A stretch of DNA of 64,000 nucleotides from Benincasa hispida (Eukaryota > Streptophyta > Magnoliopsida > Cucurbitales > Cucurbitaceae), in assembly GCF_009727055.1 (NCBI RefSeq), contig NC_052349.1:92057244-92121243 (forward strand), in the 5' to 3' direction. The position numbers and the translations under genes are program-made. Under the pieces are notes generated by a model. It worked only from the letters and a program-made list of their open reading frames with translations, searched no databases and was not told the DNA's origin. Shown here piece after piece: positions 44,882 through 56,460 of this stretch (the first letter of the stretch is position 1; every line of letters begins with the position of its first letter).

Positions 44882-46848
44882 TGAAGGATCCAATTAAGGG
44901 TCCTTGAGTGGAAGCAGATCGTCTCAATTTTCCCAAATTTCATAGAACATAAATTTTACAGAGAAAGAACATAAATTATGCATTTAATTAAGAACTATAG
45001 CATGCTTATAAAAACAATACAGAAGAAAAGAAATTTGATTCATAACCCTTACCTTTGAAGAAACCAATCTTCACATGGATTCCCTCGAACTCCAATTGGG
45101 CACTACCACAAATGCAACCTCGGTATTTTCTGGATGAGAATCTAGGAGGAGTGGTGCTCTGGCTATTTTGGATTTTAAGAGGGAAGATTTTTTTTTTTTT
45201 TTTTTAAGTAGAGAGAAGGAGGATAAAGGATACAAAAAATCATAACCTTTTTGTCATTTTAACCACACTCTTGTGTATTCCCTGTATGAAGGAGGAAAAA
45301 GAAAAACTGCAGCCCTCCACTTACGTGATGTGGAGAGAAAAGAGCGGCGAAGGGAGTTACAACTCCCTCCCATTAATTATTTAAAAAAGTAATGAAATAA
45401 AATAAAATAAAATAACTTAATTTATTTTAATAAATAATTTAATGTATATATATTTATATGATAAACACTTTATCACATAATATATATCAAACTATATGTT
45501 ATATCAAATATAACATATAACCTATAGTTTATATATTGTATAAAATACCATATAACCTATAGTTTCTTTTCTCTCACCAATGACATTTGATATAAATCAT
45601 ATTTACATTATATGAATCTAATTCATATAAATAATATTTGAATCATATTCAAATATTTATTTCCTCTCATTAATATTATAATATATCAAATACGTTATAG
45701 CAATTATATTATATATAATTAAAATTTAATTCATTATATTATATATAATTAATTCCTAATTAATTTGAAATTTTCAAATTAATCCAAAAATTGATTCTCA
45801 TAAAATTCCGTTGAGCTATCGAGGGGGCCTCATGGACTTGTAGCTTGAAGCTCCAATGGTACGTAAATAATTAATTAAACTCAATTATTCACCATCCGTT
45901 AACTATCGGGCACTCCACTAAAGATCAACAGTTAAACTCTTAACACTACAGATATATTTTTTGTGTCCATTGGATATAACCAATCAATAGTACAATGACC
46001 TTTCACAAATTGCTCGTAAGTACAGCGGGCCAAAATTACCATTTTGTCCCTATAGTTACATCTAACTTCTTAAGTACCACTAATCCCTTTAATGAACAAT
46101 AAATCATAGTCCAACTATGACCGAAGCCATCCCGGGCCAGAAGAGGGTGTGACGCCACATTATTCAAGCCCTAGAATCAGCCCTTAAGTGAACAATTTAT
46201 CTACTTATCTTAACATCAGGGAATGAGTGAATTCCTTCTTGTGTAGTTGTGTTTCCAACTCCCCAATCAGACGAATCCCATAATTGGTAGGCTTGTTGAG
46301 TCGGAAATCTTGCCATGCTCATCCATAAAAATCAAAGGATCGCCCTCATGGGTAGGAGTTCACAACTCACTTGAGATTCAGACCGTGTTACCTATGGTCA
46401 TCCTGGTGAAATGTAAGTCTCTATTATGAATGACGTTATATAATGAGACTAAACATTTCGTGGTCCAGTCTTATACAAACTCCTTTGTATAGAATATCTC
46501 CGCTCACATGTCTCCACATGAATGATCAAGATCATATCATTTGTAACACTTTACAACAATTATATCATCTACAAAGCGGGCCATACTCGTAGTGTCACCA
46601 TGATAATGTATCCAGCCTTATCCATCTACTACAGACCATTTAGGTTATCACTTATACATGATCCACCCGTATGTTTCTAAATACATGTTTAAGCTACAAG
46701 ATAACCTTGGATATTATTTTATTGGTTTGTGGTTAATGTAACTAATTTTGAAATAAAACATCTCATATTTTATTACATAAATAAAATGTTTGTATAATAC
46801 AATTACAAACTATAGGACCCTATGAGATTTAGGGCATCAACCCCAACA
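44882..46848 (-). repeat. 5' LTR of element B
   Basis: The 1,967-bp LTR runs on the minus strand from TGTTGGGGTTGATGCCC (46848) to CCTTCA (44882). It includes the GGGAGTTACAACTCCC hairpin at 45352-45367 also found at 43018-43033. Confidence 0.93.
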
Positions 46849-48254
46849 TATTTATCATGCATCATAAATATTATAATTGTTATAATATAGTTACATAATT
46901 TAATATTATAGCATGCCCATGCATCATATAATATAAATGTTACAATATATGTTTGCATGCATTAATAACATTGTCGTACATCATTTATATTATAAGAGTT
47001 ATAATATATAGTTGAATGTATGTATGAACGTTGTTTTTTTTATTTTCATTACTTTAGTATATCATGGTTATAAATGTTTAAGTAATGAAAATTAAAATTT
47101 TAATTGCATGAAGCATGTCATTACATTAGGTAATTTCATAATTGTTATAATTTTCCTAAGTATGATTCACATGCAATGTTTGGTTTTAATTTATTTCATT
47201 TTTTTTAATAATTGTTGTAATTAAATAAGATTAGAAATTAAAATCAATAATAAAGATTTGCATGTTAACTTAGGTTAAAATCCTTTTTTTTAATAGTTTA
47301 AAATATGATTCACATAGACCTAAGTTCATAATGTTTCTAATATGATTAGAAATAAGTTTAATTTTTGTAATTAGTTTAATAGGATTAAATTGGTTTTAAT
47401 AAAATATTAAAGTTGTAGTATCTATAAGGGACCTTTGTCTAAGGCCAGTTCTGTCTAGGCTGGGATATTTAAGCTGACGACAATAAAACATCTCTACCTG
47501 GGAATTGACGTGGAAAGTGAATTAGATAGATTTGTTACAAGCATGCAATTGTTTATTAAAGCTTATTAAAATGTTTAATGAACAATAATCAAGGTTGTTT
47601 CTCCCTTAAAGTTCACACCATGAGACCTATACTCGGTCTCGAGGCACCTTTGTTTGTGTCCCCCTACGGGTGATTTTTGTATAGGTCAATACCAAGGTAA
47701 ATGGAGAGAGAGTGTTTATAGTAAGTAGGAGCAGGACATGTGTCAACTCTTCCCACGGTTTCTCTCATTAGTTTGTAGTAATTTTCATGCTTGGCCTTAA
47801 GTCACCTTTGCTTGTGTCCCCTTACGTATGTCATTTGCATGACTCTTCACTCAAACTCTAGAAATGGATAGGGTTGCTTTAGTTTTTGCCCCAATCGGTT
47901 TTTCCTTACGGTTGTCTCATTGAGGCAGAACTCTAGAATCTAAAATGAGGGGTTATACTTACGAGAAAGTGTTAAGCTAGTTAACAATTTATGAACCGAA
48001 CAATGGTGACTAATAATTATGAGAACAAAGAGTTGGTTTGTTGTAATTATTGGTTGAGATTGTCTCATTTCAATGAAGGGGTACCTGTTCACCCTACAGT
48101 GGCTTTTACTATGCCTTACTGAAACATCAATGCAAAATAGATGTCACATAGGGTGCACTAAGTTATTTTACTAAATTTCATTGGTTTTTCCTAAATGGAT
48201 AATGCATGAGATTCTAATGTAAATAAATTATGTTTTTCAGCAAACTTTACATAT
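46849..48254 (+). other. leader of element D
   Basis: Co-linear with the reverse complement of the B and C leaders. Shared blocks include GTATCTATAAGGGACCTTTGTC, CTAGGCTGGGATATTTAAG, TACCTGGGAAT and GGTTTTTCCTTACGG. No coding frame. Confidence 0.8.
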
Positions 48255-49190
48255 ATGACTTCCACAACTCTTAACATGATTGTCGTCGACAATTAATCGA
48301 CGATAATTACATAACCTGAAAGAACATAATCAATATAATTCTGATCATCGATGACCTAAGATTTGTCCTTGTTGAGGAGTGTCCTCAAGTCCCAACTTCA
48401 AATGCCACTCAAAACGTTCAAGAGGCATACGAACACTGGGTATAGGCAAATGAAAAGGCTCGAGCATACATCTTAGCAAGTCTCTCCAAGGTCTTAGCCA
48501 TGAAGAATGAGCTAATGCTCACTGCCCTTGAGGTCATGGAATCCTTGTGAGGAATGTTTGGACAACCTTCCATTCAACTTAGGAATGATGCGCTCAAATT
48601 CATTGTCAATGTTTGCATGCCAGAAGGGACCTCTATTCGAGAACACGTTCTGAACATGATGACCCACTTTAATGTGGCTGAGATGAACGGGTTGTCATTG
48701 ATGAGGCTAGGTTAGCTTCATCCTGGAAACTCTACTCGAAAGTTTCCTACAATGCCGTAGCAATGTTGTTATGAACATGATTGACTATAACCAGACAACC
48801 TTGCTCAACGAGCTATAGACTTTCCAATCCTTGATGAAAATCAAGGAACAGAAGGGTGAGACAAATGTTGTCTCTTCTTCAAAGAAGTTCTACAGAGGTT
48901 CAACCTCTAGAACTAAGTCAGCGCCTTCCTCTTCTGGTGCCAAAAAGTGGAAGAAGAAGAAATTTGGAAAGGGGAAGGCTAACCCATAAGCTGTTGCTCC
49001 AAAGGGCAAAGAAAATCCAAGTTGCAAAGGAAATTTGTATTCATTGCAACTATGAGGGACATGGGGAAAGAAATTGTCCCAAGTACTTGGCGGAAAAGAA
49101 GAAGGCCGAGCAAGTTGAATGTGATTTACTTGTATTGGACACTTATTAAGTGGAGAATGATTATTCTACTTGGATAATAGACTCGGGGCC
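48255..49190 (+). pseudogene. copia gag (element D)
   Basis: The reading starts at the ATG at 48255 and follows the Gag of C, with stops and frame changes. Recognisable parts are ILIIDDLRFVLVEECPQ, QEAYEHWV, GMFGQPSIQLRNDALKF, EHVLNMMTHFNVAEMNG, the basic linker and an intact zinc knuckle (CIHCNYEGHGERNC, about 49018-49074). The open stretch 48856-49149 covers linker and knuckle. Stops occur early (for example the Trp codon after YIT, and in the ESL-stop-GMFG stretch). Confidence 0.85.
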
Positions 49191-49615
49191 ATTAACCACG
49201 TTTTTTCTTCATTTCAGGGAATTGATTCCTGGCAACAACTGAAACTTTATGAGATGATGATACGTGTAGGAACTGGGCACATTATCACTGCGAGGGCAGT
49301 GGGAGGACTTTGGTTTATTTTGTGCAAAAAATTTATATTTTACTTGAAAATGTATATGTAGTACCCGACTTGGAAAGAAACTTAATTTTTATAAAGTGTT
49401 TAATCGAATAACTTTATTCTGTACAATTTTATTTAAATAAAGCATTTATTTTTAAGAATGGTATAGAACTTTGTTCTACTAAGCTGGAAGATAATTTATA
49501 TGTCCTAAGACCGTTAGCAACAAAGATCCTACTAAATACTGAACTGTTTAAAATGCAGTAACTCAGAATAAAAGACATAAAATTTCTCCTAAAGAAAATG
49601 CCCATCTTTGGCACT
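49160..49615 (+). pseudogene. protease and pre-integrase region (element D)
   Basis: The protease motif is shifted out of frame right after WIIDSG. The pre-integrase part (YVVPDLERNLIFIKCLIE-like, then LYVLRPLATKILLN) is readable at about 49340-49540 across stops. Its neighbours are gag upstream and integrase downstream. Confidence 0.8.
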
Positions 49616-50619
49616 TAAGATTAGAACACATAAATCTCAATAGGATTGAGAGACTGGTAAGAATGGACTTCTAAGCGATTTAGAAGAAGATTCTTTACTT
49701 GTATGTGAGTCATGCCTTGAAGGCAAAATGACTAAAGATATTTTACTGGAAAAAGTCACAGAACCAAAAGCCCTCAGAGCCTGTACATTCAAACATCTGT
49801 GGTCCAATGAATGTTAAAGCAAAAGGAGGGTTGGAATATTTCATCACTTTCACAAATGATTATTCCAGATATGGGTATGTTTTTTTAATGCAACATATGT
49901 ATAAAGCTCTTTAAAAGTTCAATGAGAATAAGGTTGAAGTTGAAAATGCATTAAATAAAATAATAAAGACATTTTTATCTGATCGAGGTGGAGAGTATGT
50001 GGATCTAAATTTCTAGGACTATTTAATAGAACATAAAATTTTATCCCAACTCTCAGCACCTGGCAAAATGGTGTATCAGAAAGGAAGAATCGAACCATGT
50101 TGGACATGGTTCAGTCTATGATGAGTTATGCTTCCTTACCTAACTCGTTTTGGGGTTATGTAGTACAGACTGCAACCTACATTTTGAATTGTGTTTCATC
50201 CAAAAGTGTTATTAGAACACCTTTGGAGTTATAGAATGATTGTAAAGGTAGTTCACGCTATTTCAGGATCTGGGGTTGCCCAGTACACCTTGCTTGAAGC
50301 AAATCCTAAGAAATTGGAACCTCATTCAAAATTGTGCCTTTTTATAGATTACCCTAAAGAAACGAGAGGTGGTTACTTCTACGATCCTAAAGATAATAAA
50401 GTGTTTCTGTCAAAAAATGCTACATTTTTAGAAGATGACCACATAAGGGAGCATAAGCCCCACAGTAAGATAATGTTAAGTGAACTTTCTAATGAAACTA
50501 CTAAACCTTCAACAACAGTTGTTGAAGAAAAGCTCAATATCTCAACAAGAGTTGTTGAAATTGGTTCATGTAGTAGGTCATGTCCACCTCAAACATTTAG
50601 GGAGCCTCGACATAGTGGG
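49616..50619 (+). pseudogene. copia integrase (element D), fused to LTR by deletion
   Basis: Integrase pieces are readable: the region homologous to RSDRGGEF near 49979 (SDRGGEYVDLNF), the QNGVSERKNRTM segment near 50065-50100 preceded by a small deletion, and the C-terminal domain at 50191-50631 (LEANPKKLEPHSKLCLFIDY, then FLSKNATFLEDDHIREHKP). After FREPRHSG the sequence passes directly into TGTTGGGG of an LTR at 50620, so RT, RNase H and the polypurine tract have been deleted. Confidence 0.85.
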
Positions 50620-50852
50620 TGTTGGGGTTGATACCCTAAAGTCTCGTGTCCTGTAGTTTGTAAACAATTTGTACGAACGCTTGTGATGTATAATATATGA
50701 TATTTACTTCACTTCTTGATTTTGCTCATTTGAATGTTTTATTTTCTTTACCATAAACCAATAATCTAAAGTCCCTGGTTGTCTTTATGTAACTTAAGCA
50801 TGTATGTGGTGACATACAAGTGGACATGTCTTAAGGGAAACCTTAAACTAAC
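50620..50852 (+). repeat. 5' fragment of copia LTR (element D)
   Basis: It starts TGTTGGGGTTGATACCC and follows the E LTR for about 210 bp. It then contains a further deletion and loses similarity before the Ty3 LTR at 50900. Confidence 0.85.
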
Positions 50853-50899
50853 AGACAAAGCAGTGGAAGTATGAATGAGAGGAGAGACACGACAACTGT

Positions 50900-52617
50900 T
50901 GACGCGTAGTATAATGCATGAAAATAGAAAAATATGAGGATGTCTTCATCACAACCCTAAGCTTGACCACAAGAGCCCCAGCCAACGCAAGCTATGCGAT
51001 CATGCTACACACACTTATGCCTAACTCTAGGACGCATGCAATGTATATGCGATAGTATCGAGAAGCCTATGCCTAAGCCTCCATAACCCGCTCACGTGCT
51101 CTCACACATAAGCGTGATGACCACATACCACCGTATCCTACTTCTGGATGCATGCAATATCCTATCCGTAAGGTGCATATGCTGTGTAATAGCAAACAAA
51201 GCTTATCTCTAAGTTTCCCATTCTTGCGTATGCGATCCAATTCGCTCTCCTGAGACTTAGATTCGATTTTTAGACTACTCATCCAAGTATACCTAAATGA
51301 TGAATGATGCGCTCATAAGACAAGGTAATCGCATAAACATGGTTGACGTAAGATTATTCCTATCATTAGTGAATATTGGCTTACATTGTTTAATGCGACC
51401 AACCACTTACCCTTCCAGGCAATTGGTTGTTGCTAACTTTACTCATAGACAAGCATTGTGTCTACTTATAGACAAGCGTTGCTATAGCTTCACACAAAGC
51501 AAATAAGGTTTTCTCACAACACTCACGCAATTCACACCTCTCGGTGGTTTGCTACATGCTTCATATTCCTATGCCGCATGATTAAGTATGCGATACTCTA
51601 ACAGTCTCACTAAGTGATGCAATTAAAGTTAAGGATGCTAAGTAAAGGAAGATGGAGATGGAATCGAAGAAAATATAGAAATGCTTTGATCACAAAATGT
51701 ATTAATTCCTTAAGCCAAAATGTAATACAATACAATATAAGAAAAGAAGAGAAATGGAAAGGCTAGCTGGAAGCAATGTCTTGCTTCCAGCAGATGTGTG
51801 TCAAGGCTGCCGGTGGTGCCATGGATGGGAGGTGGAGCAGACTCTCTCAAGATCTGACTCCGGCAAAGGCTCTAGTCGTCACTCAGAATGGATGAAGGAG
51901 ATGAAGAACTCTCAAGCTATCTCTCACGCTTTCGTCTGGATCACAAGAATCCACCCGAAGGTAGAAACTTGGATAAATTGAAATTCTGCTCAACGGCTTC
52001 TATTTATAGAGCTTGATTGCCAACAACATTAATGGACCTGCTTTGATTCTGACATTCACAGCCCGACGATCCTTTTCTGAATCTCTGCTGCTAACGGCGT
52101 AGTAGGTGAAATGTCAACATCATCTTTTGATACTTCTGAGGTATGCATTCATGCTTCCATTCCACCAACCTTGCGTTCATCCCTCTATTATGGTTATCAT
52201 CATGTAGCCGCAATCTCCTTGTGATGACCGCATTCGCTCGATGGCCGTAACTTCTCAACGATGACCGCATTTGCTTGACGACCGCAACTTCTATGCGATG
52301 GACGCATGCGGTTGATGGCCGCAACATCCATGCGTTGAACGTATGCGCTCGCCTTTGCGATGGAGAAATTCCCTGCATGCGATCGTCTATGCAATAGCCC
52401 GGCTTCCGCGTATGAGTCCGCTTCCTGCGTTAGCTACAAAGATAGACAATTGGATGCATAATAACGTATAATAGTGGGTTGGCCGAGATTCTTAATGTTG
52501 ATGGGCGTAAACTCGTTTTCTCATGAATTCCTAACATATTCGCCGTATATTTCACTTAACAATCCTCATAATTCTAAATAAAAGGCCTAAGATGACGTGC
52601 ATTTTTTCCCGTCATCA
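50900..52617 (-). repeat. Ty3/gypsy LTR with non-matching flanks (recombinant)
   Basis: On the minus strand it runs from TGATGACGGGAAAAAATGCAC (52617) to TACGCGTCA (50900), 1,718 bp, and it is related to the 34469 and 60237 LTRs. The minus-strand TATA box is at 52001-52008. Degenerate GATGGCCGCAA/GATGACCGCAT repeats fill the U3 region (52180-52400). The left flank ACTGT and right flank GAGTC do not match, and the two flanks belong to different copia sequences. Confidence 0.85.
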
Positions 52618-53341
52618 GAGTCCCTGCGAGGGATGTTTGGACAACCGTCTGAACAACTCAAGAACGAGGCTCTTAAATACATCTTCAACTTCAAAATAGA
52701 GGAAGGCACCTCTGTTCGTGACCATGTGCTTAACATGATGGTCCACTTCAATGTGGCGAAGTTGAATGGGTCTACTGTCGATGTGGGCAGTCAGGTTAGC
52801 CTAATTATGTATTCTTTTCCGGAGAGCTTCCTGTACTTTGTTAGCAATGTAATTCTTAACAAAGTGAAATACACCCTTACAACTCTCTTCAATGAGTTGC
52901 AGACATACCAATATTTACTGAAAAGTAAGGAGAGGAAAATGGCTGAGGAAAATGTTGTTTCATCCTCTAGGACGTTCCATCGAGAACGAAGTCTACACCT
53001 TCTACTTCTAACTCTGCAAAGGGAAAGAAGAAGAAGGGTGGTAAGAAGAAAGGGAAAGTGCCTGCTAATCGCCACTTGTCGCCCCAATGAGGCATCCGTT
53101 GCCAGGTGAAAAAGGAAAATGTTTCCACTGCAACCAGGACGGACACTGGAAGAGGAATTGTCCTCGCTAGCTGAAGGGAAGGAAGGTCGCCATGGCTAAG
53201 GCCAAGGCAGATAAAGGTAAATATGATTTACTTGTACTAGAAACATGTTTAGTGGAGAATGATGATTCTACCTGGGTCATTGATTTGGGCACCACTAATC
53301 ACGTTTGTTTATTTTTTTCAGGGGATTAGATCTTGGCGACA
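52618..53341 (+). pseudogene. copia gag C-terminal half and protease start (element E)
   Basis: Starting at ESLRGMFGQPSEQL, it reads Gag to a basic linker, a complete zinc knuckle (CFHCNQDGHWKRNC near 53115-53162) and the protease region, where the active-site motif appears as VIDLGTTNHVC (Ser replaced by Leu). Frameshifts lie near 52990 and 53310, and a stop follows the knuckle. The first half of Gag is missing. Confidence 0.88.
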
Positions 53342-53559
53342 GTTGGTGTCAAACCCCGCTCCCAGACCACCTTCTCAGCATGGGAAAGGGATGCGACTGT
53401 AGCAATTATCAACCCTTGAGCTGACACTTACTGCCTAATGATTCTTGTGGAATAACTCTGATACCATACTATAACTTATACACAGCGGAATGATTAAGTC
53501 AAGGAGATAAACTATAATGGATTAAGTAGGCCCATCTTTTTTTCCGACGGTGATATAAC

Positions 53560-53597
53560 CTGTCTCTTATACACATCTAGATGTGTATAAGAGACAG
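53560..53597. other. Tn5 mosaic-end pair (Nextera mate-pair junction adapter), assembly artefact
   Basis: CTGTCTCTTATACACATCT (53560-53578) is followed immediately by its exact reverse complement AGATGTGTATAAGAGACAG (53579-53597). These are the engineered 19-bp Tn5 mosaic ends joined back to back, the circularisation junction in Nextera mate-pair libraries. The sequences to the left and right were probably joined by a library chimera. Confidence 0.97.
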
Positions 53598-54272
53598 CCC
53601 TAATTCCCGCCAATGTGCACATCGACCATTTTATTTATCCCGCTAGTCATGTTTAGGTACTTGACCATATTTCCCACCGGTCGTCACCGACTATTATTTC
53701 CCGCCGACCGAAGCCGACCATTATTTCCCGCCAAGCACCTTTTGTTAAGCATGCTAACCACATCCGGGCATAATCGCAGTTTCCATAGTCACACACAAAC
53801 AATATCATGGCTTTACAGTATTTACGATGAACTTCTCTTTTAACTTAAGTAAATATTCACAATGGACTCTACTGTAATGCTTGCGATAGATGACGGCAAA
53901 CCCTATAATTCGTAGGATAGCAAATTCTAACACCTCAAGACTGTGATGTTCAGGTTAGACAACTATAATATTCACATTACGTACTGATTACTCAAAGACA
54001 CAATGCTAACAAAGAAGTATAACACCCACAGTACATCAAGCTACCCACTATACTTTCTGACTAACAAAGCACGTACTATTCACCAAATATACTGACTTTA
54101 CCCAACTATCATGCTAACAAATGATGCTCTGGAGTGACATTACATTTACCACGCATACTAACCTAGCAAAATTATCATGCTAGCAGGGATGGTATTTTCT
54201 CATGCAACATAATACGCACAACATCTACTGAGTTACTAAAAGCAATGTAACAGTCACAACATATGTTAACTA

Positions 54273-54427
54273 TAAAGCTATAACACTCACACTATGTTTC
54301 AATTATCAAAGTTATAACATTCACACTATGTGTTAATTATCAAAGCTATAACACTCACACTATGTGTTAATTATCAAAGTAATAACACTCACACTATGTG
54401 TTAATGATCAAAGCTATAACACTCACC
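54273..54427. repeat. 34-bp tandem repeat, about 4.5 copies
   Basis: The word CAAAGCTATAACACTCAC and variants begin at 54273, 54307, 54341, 54375 and 54409, an exact period of 34. It lies in the transcribed part (downstream of TATA in LTR sense) of the solo LTR. Confidence 0.92.
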
Positions 54428-54923
54428 TTAATTGCTTAGGAGCCTTTCTAATAGTTCCCTTTTCTACCTCGGGCTCCCTTTTTACCCCTAGAATCCAGAT
54501 CCAAATTACAGCTTAGATTACTCATAGTTCTACACCTTATTTTAAGATACTTCCTTCTACAAAACTATTCTAAAATGTGTCAAGAAGCTTACCATAAAAT
54601 CTTAGCTCATAAATCTTCATGATTTAGCCGGAATCATCTAAATATCAAGACTGGCCCAGCTTACCCGATAGCTCGATCCCTCTATCTTTTTCTCATTATC
54701 CAGCCCAATTCCTTAGAGCTTCTTCTCCGGCAGCCTCACCATGAAAACTAGACTCTCTTATGTTTCAGATGACTTTGGAATTACATCAAACGCTCAAGTA
54801 GATCTATCTCCTCGTCTCAAGTTGATGTATTCTCCTCCACCCTCACTGTCCAATGCACTCTACTCTCCCCTTCTTTTTCCAAATTTTATGATTTGTGATT
54901 TGGAAATGAAATCCCAAAGGCTC

Positions 54924-54931
54924 TATTTATA
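54924..54931 (-). promoter_or_regulatory. TATA box of solo LTR
   Basis: The minus strand carries TATAAATA in the context CCTATAAATAGAGCC. Confidence 0.75.
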
Positions 54932-55274
54932 GGCGTCCAAACCTCTATGGTGTTGACACCACCTACTTGGCTGCATGGTCAAATGTTTAATCCTCCCTTT
55001 ATTAACGTAAGCTGACTTCACCTTGGTTCAATGTGTTCTTCCCAAACGCATCCAACACAATTTCTTAGGGTTTAAGAATTTCTCTTGATCGGACCCCTAA
55101 ATTTTAATTGACGTTTGCCCTTACATCTTCAAGCTTTGTTTGTATTCAATTTAGGGTTTTCAATGCATAATCTATAAGATCGTGGCCAAATTCAACGCAT
55201 AAATGCCCAATCGTTCGATGCATAGGCGGTTTCCTTCGATCGCGTGGGCGTGACATTCGAATGAGACATTCAGG

Positions 55275-55695
55275 CTGCTCTCCCTCTCTCCCACTTTCTC
55301 GCTGCTCTTTCTTTTTCCACTCTCGCTCTCTCCCACTTTCTCGCTCGCAATCTCGCTCTCTCCACTCTCACTCTCTCCAACTTTCTCGCTCAAACTCTCG
55401 CTTTATCCACTCTCGCTAAGGATCTCGCTTTCTCCAGCCTTCTCGCTCATTTGGCTCTCGGTAGTGTCGCCCTCTCCATGTTTCTCACTAAGGATCTCGC
55501 TCTCTCCAATCTCGCCAGCATCGCTCTTTCTAATCTCGCCAGCGTCGCTCTCTCCTTCTTTCTCTCTACCCTTTCTCTCCAACTTCGCTCTCTCCCAGTC
55601 TCTTGTTCAGCCAATCTCACTCTCTCTCCCATTCTCTCGCTACCTCCACTCTCGCTGGTGTCGCTCTCTCTACTCTCATTCTTTCCAATCTCGTT
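55275..55695 (-). repeat. CT/GA-rich minisatellite in U3 of solo LTR
   Basis: Degenerate repeats of TCTCGCTCTCTCCACT run for about 420 bp and give GAGAG-rich sequence in LTR sense, upstream of the TATA box. The open frames here on both strands are low-complexity and not genes. Confidence 0.88.
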
Positions 55696-56075
55696 AGCTA
55701 TTGTGAATATGGTTTATCTCCGTGCAACTTCTACACGAATTTTCCCAAATAATTTTCTATATTTTCCTCAGTTCTTCAATCCTTTCTTTACTATTCAGGA
55801 TTTAAGTCTTCAAGGTTTTATCTTCTTTTTATCCTTTTAGGGTCCTCTCTACTCGTAATCCAGAATCAAATATAACGTAACTATAATACTTAACCATTAT
55901 AGTTTACATTCACTCTTACTAATTGTTGATCCACAGAAGGTGACAATTATTACAGTTATTATGACAATTGTAAAATTATTAGATTATTTACATAACATAG
56001 GATTTAACTTTCTCCAAATTAACCCCTTAATCACTTACTTATGTAGGAAAATGGAGATCCGGGTTTCACAGTTGG

Positions 56076-56460
56076 TCCCTGGTGAGATGACGATGTGAGT
56101 AGGCATCGGGCACGTCATCTCAGCTATGGCAGTGGGAGGCATCCAGTTATTTTTACAGAATAGGTTTCTAGTTTTAAAAGATGTATATGTTGTTCCTAAA
56201 CTTAAGAGGAACCTTATTTTTGTAAAGTGTCTATTACAATGTAAATATACGTTTTCTTTTAATGTGGATAAAGTGTTTATTCATAAAGTTGGTGTTGAAA
56301 TTTGTACAGCTTATCTGGAAAATAACTTGTATGTGTTAAGACCGTCAGCCTTAAGTTCCCTTCATAACACAAAGTTGTTTAAATCTACCGTAACTCAATT
56401 TAAACATCAACGAATTTCTCCAAAAAAAAGGCCCAACTTTGGCACCTTCGATTAGGGCAC
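56076..56460 (+). pseudogene. GAG-pre-integrase region (element E)
   Basis: Open from 56126 (FLVLKDVYVVPKLKRNLIF, then NNLYVLRPSALSSLHNTKLF), this is the domain between protease and integrase. It directly continues the protease region left of the inserted LTR. A frame change near 56440 leads into integrase. Confidence 0.87.

Larger units (their letters stand above)
28121..46848 (-). mobile_element. copia element B (outermost host of the nest), truncated
   Basis: Its own parts are the gag-protease remnant (28121-29056), the leader (29057-29773 continuing at 43507-44867), the primer site (44868-44879) and the 5' LTR (44882-46848), all on the minus strand. The leader is interrupted by 29774-43506. 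Sequence on either side of that insert (TTTGCAGGTAAG and GTAAGTTCTCAGG) rejoins to the same leader block as in element C (CCAAGTAAGTTCCTAGG). Integrase downstream of about 28121, RT, RNase H and the 3' LTR are missing, and the N-terminal part of gag is deleted. Confidence 0.85.
46849..50852 (+). mobile_element. copia element D, truncated at both ends, internally deleted
   Basis: The leader (46849-48254), gag, protease and integrase are on the + strand, followed directly by the start of an LTR at 50620. RT, RNase H and polypurine tract are absent. The 5' LTR is missing because the sequence abuts the outer end of the element B LTR. The LTR fragment stops after about 230 bp. It belongs to the same family as B, C and E. 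Confidence 0.85.
53347..56070 (-). repeat. solo LTR (2.7 kb), probably Ty3 chromovirus type, TSD GTTGG
   Basis: The ends TGTCAAACCC and GGGTTTCACA form an inverted repeat with TG/CA termini. GTTGG flanks it on both sides (53342-53346 and 56071-56075) inside the protease region of E. The TATA box (TATAAATA, minus strand, 54924-54931) shows minus orientation, so the LTR starts TGTGAAACCCGG at 56070. That resembles Tekay/Del-type LTR starts (inference). It includes a 34-bp tandem array, a CT-rich U3 block and an adapter artefact. Confidence 0.9.

Noticed and set aside
54273..54427. Regular repeats that might be a CRISPR array
   Set aside because: Units are directly adjacent without spacers, in a plant retrotransposon LTR.
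55172..55840. Several open frames with Ser/Leu/Arg/Glu-rich repeats on both strands
   Set aside because: Products of the CT-rich minisatellite in the solo LTR, open in several frames at once. Not genes.
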